Assembly (NCBI GenBank): GCA_030762895.1
Contig: CM061070.1
Location: 49,398,831-49,462,830, forward strand
Reading direction: 5' to 3'
From: Sophora flavescens
Taxonomy: Eukaryota; Streptophyta; Magnoliopsida; Fabales; Fabaceae
Length of the DNA: 64,000 nucleotides
Of this stretch, positions 1-10,832 are shown piece after piece. The first letter of the stretch is position 1, and every line of letters starts with the position of its first letter. The notes beneath the pieces were generated by a model that saw only the letters and a list, made by a program, of their open reading frames with translations, searched no databases and was not told the origin of the DNA. The position numbers were made by a program, and so were the translations under genes.

Positions 1-439
1 ATGAAGGTAGAGAGTGGTCTATTTAATGTGTCAAGGGAGGGGTGGATTGGGTGTCGTGGGAGGTTAAAATGTGGGAAAGAGAGGAATAAAGAAGAGAGAG
101 GAATGGAGATCGTGTGGTTGGGGGTTATTTGTCTGGGAATGTAGTTTCTCTCTCCACATCATTTTGTCATTAATTGAAATTCAAAAAAAATTTAAAACTG
201 TCCACCTTACTCACAACAGACAAAATATCAGCTGGCCCCCACCTTGCATTTTTGCCAACAGTTCCATAAAATTTGGCCCTTTCCAGTCCCTAGCAACTGA
301 GAGCATGATGCAACATTGGTCTAGAGCAACCCTGTGTTTTGGCTTGCGCTGTAGCCTGAACTCACTTCTGCCTCCACTGCTGCTTCATTATTCAGGAAGT
401 TAAATACTTTTTATTGATGGGCTGCCTCCCATGAGCGCT
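1..439 (-). other. 3' flank of Athila-like element, no ORF supported
   Basis: This stretch follows the stop of the integrase reading frame on the minus strand. It holds a conserved-looking block at about 419-460 that resembles the tail of the 360-codon ORF near 28480-28525 (both read g-g-g-c/t-tgcctccca on the plus strand). The remaining bases show no recognisable coding, primer site or LTR end. An open frame on the plus strand at 71-403 has no family resemblance and is taken as chance. It is probably the post-integrase region of the Athila element. Confidence 0.4.
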
Positions 440-476
440 TGGTTTATAAGGTCCTCAGCCAGATCATGTTGCAGCA

Positions 477-1569
477 TCATTCAGTGTCATCAAGGGTGGT
501 GGTGACCTTCATTCTATCCAAAGGTTCACCAATATAATGCTTGATTCTCTGGCTAATAACTTTGAATTCTCTGCCACTCTCAGCATCCAGCAGGTCAACA
601 ACTCCATGTGGGTAGACCTTTATAACTTTGAATGGACCAGACCACCTTGACTTTAACATGCCTAGAAAAAGCTTCAACCTAGAGTTGAACAACAACACTT
701 GTTCTCCTTCATGAAAAGATCTGTGATGAATCCTCTTATCATGCCAAGTTTTTGTTTTTGCCTTGTATGCTTCAACATTTTCATAGGAAAATAGCCTGTG
801 TTCTTCCAGTTCATTAAGCTACAGCATGCGTGCTGCTCTAGCAGACCGAAGATCAAAATTCAGCTTCTTAATTGCCCCAAAAGCTTTGTGCTGCAACTCC
901 AGGGGCATATGGCAAGCTTTTCCATACACCAGTCTATATGGGGACATCCTCAAAGGAGTCTTGAATGCACTTCTGTAAGCCCACAAAGCCTCATCCAGAT
1001 GTGAGGACCAATCCTTCCTACTTGGGTTGACCATTTTTTCCAAGATACTTTTGATCTCCCTGTTGGACAACTCAGCCTGACCATTAGTTTGGGGATGATA
1101 GGCTGTGGCTACTTTATGCTTAACTCCATATTTTGCAAGCAGTTTAGAAAAAACTTGGTTCAAAAATAGGTCCCTTCATCACTAATGATAGCTCTAGGGG
1201 TTCCAAATCTAGAAAAAATATTTTTTTGTAGAAACTTTGTTACCACCCTAGCATCATTTTTGATTGTTGCCACAGCCTCCACCCATTTAGATACATAATC
1301 AACAGCCACCAAGATGTAAAGGTGGCCAAAGGAAGGGGGAATGGCCCCATAAAGTGAATACCCCAAACATCAAAAAGTTCAATTTCTAAAATAGTGTTTA
1401 GAGGCATTTCATTTTTCTTAGTAAAATTACCTACCCTTTGGCACCTATCACAGTGTTTAACATTCATGTGCATCTCTAAATAGAGTAGACCAGATAAACC
1501 TGATTGGAGCACCTTGGCAACAGTACTCATACCACCAAAGTGTCCTCCATATGCTGCAGCATGGCACTG
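477..1569 (-). pseudogene. Athila-like Ty3/gypsy integrase, 3' part of pol, broken
   Basis: Read on the minus strand from 1569 to 477 this is the integrase that joins retroelement cDNA to the chromosome. The N-terminal zinc-binding part is at about 1565-1440 (CHAAAYGGH, then HCDRC). The core keeps the first Asp (FDVWGIHF), the second Asp (IISDEGTYF) and the Glu in SNREIKSILEKM. The C-terminal part has AYRSAFKTPLRMSPYRLVYG and then SRWSGPFKVIKVYPHGVVDL. The AYR.AF/KACH.P.EL.H.A wording is that of the Athila lineage. The frame is broken near 1350, near 1160 and again near 850-700, so no functional enzyme is possible. Upstream pol (RT, RNase H) is absent because the LTR of the next element starts at 1570, cutting the gene just ahead of its zinc finger. 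Confidence 0.85.
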
Positions 1570-2518
1570 TGATGACAACCAAATGGATAGGTTGCCTTTT
1601 TTATGATCTTAGGTTGAATTTTCATACAAGATTAACAAGTCAAATTCGTGTACCAATTAAAAGGGTGAAGAAAATAGAAAATGGATGGAGATTAGAGATG
1701 GTAGCCGCCACAAACTAAGAGTTTGATAAGCCAATGAAGTTCACCACAAGAATCTTGGATTCTTGATAAGAACAAGTATGACTCAACCAAGAACCAAAGA
1801 GAAAAAAGTCTCACAAATGGATTTCAATCCAAATTCAACATCCAAAGTTACCATTTCATTGTTTTGGGCGAATTACATATAGTTGTGGCTGCCAACTTTT
1901 GCCTTCCAAAGACAAACCATAACCCCCCCCCCATATAATTGGCCTAATCATGACACTAAAAGACTCACTAAAAGCTATTTTAACTCAACCACCAAATTGA
2001 ATTCACGCCCCCCTCATTAACCTCTCCAGCTCTCTCTATCATTATGTGGTGGTAACACTTACTTATCAAATTAAAAGTGTAACCCCCCATAATTTAAAAA
2101 ATTATTAACATAACAACCAGGAGTTTCTTTTAGCATGCGAGCTAAAGATTCCCTCCCCTAAGCCTCTAAAACTCATGTAAAACAAGGGACTAAGTGGGCT
2201 TGACCCATTTGCAACACTTAACAATTTGGACCCACTCACATAACCCATTACACTTATTGAATTTAAAAGAAAACAACTAAAATGGATTTGTCTTCAAGTG
2301 CATGCCCCATATCACCATAATCATGGGTCTTCTAGTTGGATGAGATATGTCTCCAACTTGGGCTCCATTCCATCCAATCTTGCATTTGGGCTTGGTTCCA
2401 TTATAAGAGCCATTATTTGAATTAAAACTTGTTGGGTTTTCTTGCTTGTAACACTTGTCATAGGCCCATCAAGTCCATGTGTTGTTTCTTGAACCATGCT
2501 CCTTATTAGCTCATATCA
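1570..2518 (-). repeat. 3' LTR of the gag-protease gypsy element
   Basis: On the plus strand it starts TGATGACAACC and ends GCTCATATCA, so it has TG...CA ends with a TGAT/ATCA inverted terminal pair. It is 949 bp. Its first 390 bp match the truncated right LTR. On the minus strand it begins directly after the polypurine tract at 2519-2531. It contains a run of ten C at about 1922-1931 that is only six in the other copy. Confidence 0.85.
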
Positions 2519-4462
2519 TCCCCACCTTCTTTGAGTGAATTCGACCTCGAATTGAAATCTTCATCACCAAAATTAGACATTTGTGGTCCATCTAAAGTGG
2601 TTTTTTGGAAATCCATGCAAGTTCCCAACCCATAGGGCGCTTCCTTTGGAATGAAATCTCCAATTTTCTAGAAAAAATTTACAACACCACTAGACAAAGA
2701 GAAATCATTAGAAGCATTAGCAACTAAATAAAAAATTTTGAAATATAAAATGCATTGGGCCTGCCTTGAAATCAAAGCCTCGTTCTCTTCACTTTTTGTT
2801 GCCAAATAACTCTTTTTTCTCACTAATTTTCACACTATTTTCCTCACTATTTTTCTCTTGATTTTTTTAAAACTTTTCATCACTTTTTTTTTAAACTTTT
2901 CAACACTATTTTTTCAATCTTTTTCTCACTCTATTTTTCTTTTCTCTCTTGCTCTCTCTTTTCTCTCATTTTTATTTGATCCTCACGAACTTCTTTTGGA
3001 GAAAAAGGACTAAGAATAACTTTTCGGTTTTGATTAAAGAAAACTTGTTGGTGTACCCATCATGACTGACCTTCTTATCAAACTGCCAAGGCCTCCCTAG
3101 CAACATATGGCTTGCCCCCATAGGCACTACATCACAAAGTACACTATCATGGTATTTCATAATTGAGAAAAGAACCTCAACTTGCTTATTTACCACAATT
3201 TCTCCAACCCCACTTAGACATTTAAGCCTATATGATTGTGGATGTGCCTTAGTAACAAGATTTAATTTTGAGACCAATCTAGAACTATCAACATTTACAC
3301 ACCTACAACCATCAATGATTAAAGAGCAAACATTCTCTTGGATTAGGCACCTAGTACGGAAGATGCTTCCTCTTTGACTATCATCTTGGTCTTTGGTTTG
3401 GCTTCCCAAAAGTCTTCTTACCATGAATAAGTCTCCTTCCGGAATTTCTTCTCCTTTTTCACTCTCCTCCTCACTTGAAGCCTCGGATTGGGAGAATACT
3501 TCTCCATTCCTTGTCACCATGGTCCTCTTTGTTCGACAATGGGATGCAATGTGTCCATGACCTAGGCATTTGAAGCACTTCACATCATGGCTCCTAGAAG
3601 TTGTTTCCACTGGCTTCTTCCCTTGAGAGGTGCTCACGGCCTCCTTAGTGAATGGTGCACCCTCCTTCTTTTAATATTCCTTCGAATTTGAGGTTGAAAA
3701 TTTAGAAGAATGAATGAAATTTTGACTTCCTCCTTTTAAGTTGTTGCTCCACCTTGATTGCTTGTTGGACCAAATCTTCAAGGTCCACATAGTGTTGTAA
3801 TTCCACTATGTCTTGAATATCTTGATTCAACCCATGTAAGAACCGAGCCATGGTAGCCTCCCCATCTTCATCATAGTTTGACCTAAGTAAGGCCAATTCC
3901 ATCTCCTTGTAATACTCATCAACACTTTTAGTGACTTGTGTCAACCTTTGCAATTTGTTGTGAAGGTCCCTATGGTAGTGATTTAGGACAAACCTCTTTC
4001 TCATGACATGCTTCATCTCTTCCCAAGTCTCTATAGGTTCCTCCTCCTCTCCTTTTACAATCGGTCCCACCACACAAGGGCATATTCTTTGAACTCAAGG
4101 GCGGCTACTTTCACCTTCTTTCTTTCATTGTAAGAGTTACAATCAAAGACTTTCTCCATCTTCATCTCCCATTCCAAGTATGCTTCGGGATCATTCTTCC
4201 CAAGAAAAGGAGGAACTTTAATCTTGACCCCTTCAATTCCTCTATCTTGTTTCCTTCCTCTATGTCCTCCTCTTCTAGGTCTTCCTCTTTCACTATCATA
4301 GCCACTTGAATCATCATGGTTTTGAAGGGTGGCAAGTTGTCTATCATAAGTTGCTCTCATCTCCTCCATTTGCCTTGTAAGGGATTGAACTTGATTAGCC
4401 ATCCTAGCATGAATGGCTGCTGACCTTGGAGAAAGAGGTGGACTATCTTCTTGGGCTGCCAT
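2506..4462 (-). pseudogene. gag-protease with in-frame deletion of RT/RNase H/integrase
   Basis: Read on the minus strand from the ATG at 4462 (MAAQEDSPPL). Gag has a basic Arg/Gly stretch, then IKVPPFLGKNDPEAYLEWE and a Retrotrans_gag core (WEEMKHVMRKRFVLNHY). A CCHC zinc knuckle follows (CFKCLGHGHIASHC), then an aspartic-protease-like domain: LIIDGCRC in place of the usual DGGSC, and LLGRPWQFDKK. After SPKEVREDQIKM and an ALISRQAQ linker the frame runs through about ..PKEAPYGLG straight into the pol C-terminus (SRSNSLKEGGDD), ending inside the LTR. RT, RNase H and integrase are absent. Other lesions are frameshifts near 4060 and 3030, a break near 3700-3640, and one TAG at about 2665. The start lies only about 20 nt from the LTR, just past the primer site. 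The exact gypsy lineage is uncertain. Confidence 0.8.
2519..2531 (-). other. Polypurine tract of the gag-protease element
   Basis: On the minus strand AAGAAGGTGGGGA lies immediately before the 3' LTR start TGATATGAGC. This is the expected place for plus-strand DNA priming in LTR retrotransposons. It overlaps the codons of the last pol residues (KEGGDD). Confidence 0.75.
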
Positions 4463-4469
4463 GACTTGA

Positions 4470-4480
4470 CTTTGATACCA
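4470..4480 (-). other. Primer binding site, initiator Met tRNA type
   Basis: Minus strand reads TGGTATCAAAG two bases after the 5' LTR end (TATCATCA at 4483-4490). TGGTATCA is the standard complement of the initiator methionine tRNA 3' end. The site fixes the element's orientation as minus. Confidence 0.75.
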
Positions 4481-4482
4481 CT

Positions 4483-4870
4483 TGATGATAACCAAATGGA
4501 TAGGTTGCCTTTTTGGTGATCTTAGGTGAATTTTCATACAAGATGAACAAGTCAAATTCGTGTACCAATTAAAAGGGTGAAGAAAATAGAAAATGGATGG
4601 AGATTAGAGATAGTATGCGCCACAAACTAAGAGTTTGATAAGCCAATGAAGTTTGCCACAAGAATCTTGTATTCTTGATATGAACAAGTTTGGCTTAACC
4701 AAGAACCAAAGATAACAAAGTCTCACAAATGGATTTCAATCCAAATTCAACATCCAAAGTTACCATTTCATTGTTTTGGGAGAATTACATATAATTGTGG
4801 CTGCCAACTTTTAGCTTCCAAAGACAAACCATAACCCCCCACATAATTGGCCTAATCATGACACTAAAAG
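4483..4870 (-). repeat. 5' LTR of the gag-protease element, truncated
   Basis: The sequence from TGATGATAACC matches 1570-1966 nearly base for base and the match stops at about 4868-4870 (actaaaag). The remaining roughly 560 bp of this LTR are missing, so the 5' end of the element, with its promoter region, has been lost. Confidence 0.8.
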
Positions 4871-4960
4871 ATTTATACATATAATGTTTATTAATTAGGC
4901 TTATATTTTTTTATTTATCCATGTTCCCAAGAAACATCGGGAGCTAACCAACCTTCACAT

Positions 4961-6006
4961 GTGAGCATAAAAAAAAAGCTGTTAAAAGGCACATGTGGAG
5001 GTGGATACTTTGTCAGAGAGGGAGCGGGAGTTGGAGGTGAAACAGCGGGAGCTGGAGTTGGCAAAGCGGGAGTTCGAGTTGTCCCAGGTATATTTATAAT
5101 GATCATATTTATCAATTACTTTTGTTTTGTTTATTCTCAATTACTTATACTTTCTTTATTTTCAGTTGAAGGCAAAGCAGAAGCCGATGCTGCTTTGTTA
5201 GTCTCCCGTTACTCGTATGTTCTCTCTTGGTGAGGATTTTCAGTTCGAGCATTTTGAATGCCCGCTGGAACATGATGGATGGAGGGCACGCCCAGACCAA
5301 GCATTTATTTTTAAATTCTGTGGTGTTGATCTTGGGACTTTTTGCACAGATGGCCATTGGATAGCCAGCACGATTCTGAGTATCTGGTGCACGTAAGTAC
5401 ATTTTAATTTTATAATTCATTTAATTTTTATATTTTATTTAAATTTTATAATTTATATAAATTTCAATTTATTACGTAATTAACAATTACTTATTTCATA
5501 TCTTAGGTATCTGTATCATCTTCTAATTGACAGGGGTGGCAATGTTTATGGATTCTTAGACCCCACTATCATATCTCAGTTCTTGTCCGATGACAGTAAA
5601 TTCAGTAAATATCTCGGCGCCTTAGTGGGAGGAAGTGATCGGAAAGACATACATCTGGCACCCTACGTAAAGGATAACCATTGGCAGTTGCTCATACTTC
5701 ATCCTTCTAGGCATACTGTCATATTCTTATGCTCTCTCCACAACGAACCGTCGAAGGATGTGGTGGCCTCTATCAATACGTAAGTAATTAGTCTTCTATT
5801 TAATTAAATTCATAACATTTGCTTTTATTTTATTACACACTTGATGAACATATAATTGATATGAATATTTTGTTTATGATAGCGCAATGAAGGCATGCAA
5901 CATATCTTGCGCCAACGGGAAAAGTAAGTCTTCAAAGTTTAAAGGAAATCCTGAATGGATTAACCTCAAGGTTGCTAGTTTATTAAATAGTAATTAATAT
6001 TATAAT

Positions 6007-6054
<48 letters not shown>

Positions 6055-6352
6055 GACATTAAATTTCATTTCTTTTGTAGTCTCGTTATCAGATAGATAC
6101 TTGGTGGTGTGCCTATTATGTGATACATCATATGTTGAACATCGTCACAACATCTATTATCGAGGTGATTGAGGAAGGTAATTAATTAAACAAGTTATTT
6201 AATTATATATTTTATTTTTGGTGATGACTTGAGTTAATGTGTATTTTATTTAACTTGTGCAGGCTTTCAGCACTCAAGCTGCTCTTGAGAGAGACCAAAT
6301 TAAAGACTTGAGGACCAAATTTGCAGAATTCTTTTTTAAGTATGCTGCATAA
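4961..6352 (+). pseudogene. CACTA-associated Ulp1-like cysteine protease, spliced, degraded
   Basis: Plus-strand exons can be followed by GT/AG borders: about 5003-5084, 5166-5394, 5508-5779, 5883-5980, 6081-6175 and 6263-6352. The first encodes a charged heptad-like run (ERERELEVKQRELELAKREF). Later exons give SLGEDFQFEHFECPLEHDGW, then HLAPYVKDNHWQLLILHP, which carries the catalytic-His type motif NHW. The next is DTWWCAYYVIHHML, which places a Cys where Ulp1/SUMO-protease-like domains have it, and a C-terminal helix ends FFFKYAA. Such Ulp1-like ORFs are known passengers of plant CACTA (En/Spm) elements. An in-frame TAG at 5199, just after the second exon starts, marks it as a pseudogene. 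The Gln-x-x-x-x-x-Cys context is altered. No 5' end of the element is visible; the sequence starts abruptly after the gypsy LTR. Confidence 0.7.
6010..6050. repeat. (AT)n microsatellite in an intron
   Basis: About 20 AT units lie in the intron of the Ulp1-like gene. Nothing else is visible in this intron. Confidence 0.95.
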
Positions 6353-6717
6353 AGAGGAATAAAAAAATATACCTCATGCATACTTAGAAGATGTGTAGTT
6401 TGTATGAATTTATATTTATATACTTAGAAGATACATAATGTGTAGTTGTATAGAATATATATGTATTATTATGTTATGAATTTTTCATGTATCATGGCCT
6501 GAATTGTGTTAATTAAGATAGTTATAGTTCTAATTGTTTTAATTAAGAATTGGGTTAATTACCTAGTAATAGTTCTAAATATATATTGGAATGCAAATGC
6601 ACGAGTTAATGTATATGGACTTGTTAGTGATGAGTGTGTGTGCAAATTATGTATTCTGGAATTAGTGAATGCAGGGAGCTAGTTAGCGAAGGGATACTAT
6701 AACAAATTTTTTTTTTA

Positions 6718-7029
6718 TAAAAAAAAACCTACTTTTATCATCTGTCTTTTATTCAAAAGACATTACAAGTTTACTTTTAACGTCTGTTGTTTAAAAGGAC
6801 AGACGTTAAAAATAGAACTTTTAACGTCTGTTATATAAAAGAACCAATGTTAAATGTGTTATATTTAAAGTCAGTTTAATAAAAGACAGACGTTAATTGT
6901 AAACTTTTACGTCTGTTCTAAACAGAAGTTAAAAGTCACACATTTAACGTCTGCTGTATTAACGTTTGGCTTTTTTGAGACGTGAAAAAGCACTTTTAAC
7001 AGACGTAAAAAGTGCTTCATGCACTAGTG
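6718..7029 (+). repeat. CACTA subterminal repeats and terminus
   Basis: The motif TTTTAACGTCTGT and its reverse complement occur about eight times with small changes, several as facing pairs that can fold into hairpins (for example around 6775-6810). The block ends at CACTAGTG, 7022-7029, whose last bases TAGTG are the right-hand form of a CACTA end. Dense, mutually complementary subterminal repeats just inside the terminus are typical of CACTA elements, where the transposase accessory protein binds. The element with the Ulp1-like gene therefore probably ends at 7029. The stretch 6353-6717 is its AT-rich 3' region with no other feature seen. Confidence 0.65.
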
Positions 7030-7139
7030 AAAGTAACCAAAAACACAAATTTGTAAATAATGGAAAATGATGCTAATAATAATTAACTTAAAGTTATGAC
7101 AATGACAATACAACTTAATACAAAATATCTCACTAAAAC

Positions 7140-8950
7140 AAATAATCTAATTATTATTCAGAATTTGTGCGAGTGTCATATTCATAGTCATCTTCATCTT
7201 CTTCATCTTCTGTTGAGTCGGGTTCTTCAACATCTTCATCCGGAATGACTTGATTTGATGTCAAGTTGGACGTATCCACTTCTTCCCCTACAACTTGTGT
7301 GTCTTGTAAACAAGGGATTGATTCAACTTCAAATACTTCATTTGCATGTGACATTTCATCCATTTGATATGGCTCATCCAACTCTTAAACATCTATTTCA
7401 ATGCCACCCCTTAGTTTTGTCTTGATTGTAACGCACCAACCTCGTTTTTATGTTTGAGTTACTGGACAACGGACATAGTATACTTGTCTCACATTATGTG
7501 CCATGATAAACGGATCAAACATGTGATATCTTCTACTCATTTGGATGTCCACAATATTTTATTTTTTATTCAATTTAGTGCCTCTACTAGATGGATCAAA
7601 CCAATTACAATCAAACAACACTATTCTCTCAGGGTAATCTAAATAATGATATGACAACTCATATATGTGTTGTATCACACCATAAAAGTCATCTGCACAT
7701 CCGCCTGATTCACCCTTTACGTAAACACCACTATTTATTGTTGTTTTGTCTTCTGTCCATGATTGAGTATGAAATTTGTACCCATTCACGAAGTATATGT
7801 GCCATTCTTTGACATATATCAGAGGACTGTCAGCCAAGTTTCATAAATGTTGATTATTGACAGTAGGTGCCTCATTATAAACCTATTCACAAAGTTTAAC
7901 GATATGTTTTTATCCGCATACATTATAGTGAATAACAGAATGATAAAGGGGAAGAATGCACTGAACATATATGGATATAAGTTATGACAATTAACGTATG
8001 CTATCGAAGGAATAAAAATTATAAGCACATACGTACTCATGGTATGGTACATATATGGATATAAGTTATGACAATTAACCTATGCTATCGAAGGAATAAA
8101 AATTATAAGCACATACGTACTCATGATATGGTTTAACCTCGGCGCAATTGATCAATACATGAACATGAGCTGAGTTCCACTCTTCCTCCATTAAATAATG
8201 TGTTAACTCCTTTCCGGAATGACTACCGGGAAGACAAAAAACTGATAAGGTTCCAGGTAGTCTTCCACTTTCATTTTCCATTTCGTTCCTTGTATTTGTC
8301 GGTGACAAAACCATGTGTTTGAATTAATGAGAGCAGAAATGAGTTGTCTCACAGTGTAAGTAAGACACACAGATTGAACCTTCAACCCTAGCCTTATATT
8401 TTACCGATCCTTTTGAGTCACCCATGAATCTATTAAAAAATGACGAGACAATTATTAATTAACTAATATTCATGAAAATGTTCAATAATTGGGATACTTA
8501 TATTACCTTTCAAATGGATACATCCACCTATATTGAACTGGACCACCAAGGCTGGCTTCTTATGCAAGATAAATTGGAAGATGCTCCATTAAATCAAAGA
8601 ACCGGGGGGGGGGGGGGGGATATTCTCTCCAACTTGCACAGTATGAGTGGAATGTTTTGTTCCATCCCGATCAAATCGTCTTCCCTTAAAGTTGTAGAAC
8701 ACAAGTCCTTGAAGAATTGATTTATTTCAGGAAGGGCATTCAAAACATGTGTGTGTGTGTGTTTTGGTGGGGGGGGCGAACTGAAGGCGATGGGAAGTAA
8801 GAACTCCATAAACACATGACAATCATAGCTTTTCATCCCATGCAACTCGCCCTTGATAACATCAACTCATCTTGCCAAGTTGGAAGAATAACCACCAGGC
8901 ATCCTGAGCCCCTTTATCCATTAGCAAACTAACCTTGCTTCCTGGATAAT
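7140..8950 (-). pseudogene. CACTA TNP2 transposase, C-terminal half
   Basis: Minus strand, continuing the protein begun at 23765-23011. From 8930 it reads WIKGLRMPGGYSSNLAR, a TGA, then KGELHGMKSYDCHVFMEFLL and CSTTLREDDLIGMEQNIP. These are the DUF4218-type module of TNP2 proteins (..GMKSHDCH..). WMYPFER follows at about 8520, then KARVEGSIC at about 8390, and YHYLDYPERIVLFDCNWFDPSS at 7640-7580 (DUF4216). An acidic tail lies at 7381-7154. Stops at about 8935 and 8870, the poly-G run at 8604-8619 and frame changes make it non-functional. TNP2 normally cuts CACTA ends, but its catalytic core part lies on the other side of the 14-kb insertion. Confidence 0.8.
7965..8132. repeat. 84-bp tandem duplication in the TNP2 gene
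   Basis: The unit beginning acatatatggatataag occurs at 7965 and again at 8049 with only two or three differences. It spans the exon end (VKPYHE) and a likely splice donor (GTACGTATG on the minus strand), so the donor is duplicated. Confidence 0.85.
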
Positions 8951-9603
8951 TGTAACACCCTAGTTTTTACACATATGATTAATTATTTTGTAACACCCTA
9001 GTTGTTTGCACTCTTGGAACTAACGTGAGCATTAAGACGAGAACCATTTACTTGTCTTCAAAGGTAAGGGGAGCTTGCCTAGGGATATTCAATGACTATA
9101 TGCATGTGTGTATGTGTTTAATTGAGTGTTGTGAATATTATCATGATATTGAGCTAATACTTGAATAACTTGTTTACTTAAACTATTGTGGTTATTACTT
9201 GGAGTTGAACATTACTTGCTTTAAGGTGTTATGAATTATATATATGTGATGAACTTTCATAAACTGTAATATTATTATTGTTGTGAATATATATTACTGT
9301 TGATTGAAGTTTGAGAAGCCGGACTTGAGTCTGTGCTCAATGACTATAAGGATTAAAAGCCTTAATAAGCCTTGAATAGAACTTTGAAAGTTTTGGGTTC
9401 ATTTATAAAAGTTCCTTGTTTAAAGTGCTTACTTCAGAAGAATAAGATCTTTGTTTTTAGAAAAATGTTGAAGTGATTTTAAGTTGAAGGAAACTACCTT
9501 TTTATGATCAAGAGTTTTGTATGAGAGAAAACCCTTTCGAACTGTAGGTTTTATGAAGGAAAAACCCTTTGAAAATATTTGACTTTATTCCATCAAGGAT
9601 TTC
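8951..9603 (+). repeat. Solo chromovirus LTR, left part, split by nested element
   Basis: It begins TGTAACACCCTAG and is homologous to the reverse complement of the nested element's LTR (compare 11510-12110). Homology stops after about 40 bp and resumes near gaactaacgtgagc at about 9020. Roughly 1.4-1.5 kb of the LTR, including the GC-rich leader, has therefore been deleted. It is joined to its other half at 21352. The left target flank is ataat (8946-8950), the right atagt (23011-23015), a target duplication with one mismatch. No internal region is present, so it is a solo LTR. Confidence 0.8.
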
Positions 9604-10564
9604 TGTAACACCCCCCTTGGGGCATTACTTAAGTAACACGTGCGGAAATAAAAATTAAAATATAATTTGCTGGTGCTTTCGGAAAATAACTTATATAAGT
9701 ACATAAATGTCTGAAATTGGGTGTAAAAATTTTTGTCACGATTCCATACCTAAGCCTGGATCGACACATAAACTTACTATCATGGCTTGGCAAGCCTATG
9801 TAGTTTAAAGAATATACTTAAATACAAAGTAGTAATTTTACAAAATTTTCAACAGAGTCTCCTCTGTAATTCGGACATCCCATAGTAAAATAACACCTGT
9901 TAACATGTTTACATTTTCGTTCCAGAATTCCAGTTACATCAAATTCAACTAGGCATCAATACATAAAAATAATAGATGTAGCCATAAGCTTTACAAAACC
10001 AGAAGAAATAGCTTAGATTTTTCATTCAAAAGATATGCTCTTCGAGCTATAGACATTCCATTTTAAAATAAAGGCTCTCTGAGCCAAACTCGTATATATC
10101 ATCAAAATAATCTAAGTCTCAACCCTAAGCTGGTCGTTCTAAAAGTTATTCCGTAAGTAATACCTCATCAAGCAATTACATCTAAGTCTCGGAGTGACTT
10201 AGAAAGATTCCTCTGCACCATCTGCGATAGAGTACCCAGAGTACAATATCGAACTTAGAAGAATCCTGAAATGTGTGTAAGGGTGAGATACCGACAAATT
10301 GATATATCACACAACAACCATACACATGATACATACATCACATAATCATATAAGCATTTTAAATCATGCATATACATAACATAACAGTGTTATAACAAAG
10401 GGTCTCAAACCCGAACAATCGGTTTTATAAAGAGAATGCATGGCACTTCAATATTCAACTCTATTTTGATACCTAATCTCCGGAGATCCCACAACTTTCT
10501 GTTTCGTTTCAAGCTGATCAGGCTCGCACATGGTGCATTGTAAAAATGAACAAAACAATGCCCA

Positions 10565-10712
10565 AGCACATCACATAACACACTGGTCTCACTCAGATAT
10601 GCCAGGGTTATAAATCACATCACATAACACACTGGTCTCACACAGATATGCCAGGGTTATAAATCACATCACATAACACACTGGTCTCACACAGATATGC
10701 CAGGGTTATAAA
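10565..10712. repeat. 49-bp unit repeated three times
   Basis: The unit runs from cacatcacataacacactg to the next cacatcac, three times in a row with one difference in the first copy. It is present identically in the other LTR at 18286-18434, so it was there before the last transposition. Confidence 0.9.
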
Positions 10713-10832
10713 TCAAAGTTTGACTCATTGTCTCACACATGTACAGAGACACAATGGTCACTGCGAATTATGGAATTTATTTTCCATAACCTATTGCGTC
10801 ACTCAGATTGCAATAGTTAACGCATAAACTTT

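Larger units (their letters stand above)
1570..4870 (-). mobile_element. Non-autonomous Ty3/gypsy element: gag-protease with pol deleted
   Basis: A minus-strand LTR retrotransposon. The left copy of the repeat (3' LTR) is 1570-2518 and the right copy (5' LTR) starts at 4483 but is cut off at about 4870. Between them are an initiator-Met-type primer site, gag, protease, the C-terminal tail of pol and a polypurine tract. About 390 bp is shared by both LTR copies, with roughly a dozen differences by eye plus a C-run length change. The missing end of the 5' LTR abuts CACTA-derived sequence. It interrupts the Athila integrase on the left; no duplicated target site can be checked because the right end is lost. 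Confidence 0.85.

Noticed and set aside
71..403. 110-codon plus-strand ORF
   Set aside because: No family resemblance, low-complexity start, and it lies opposite the 3' region of an Athila element.
10565..10712. CRISPR-like or satellite array
   Set aside because: Three contiguous units without spacers, inside an LTR and present at the same place in both LTRs of a plant retrotransposon.
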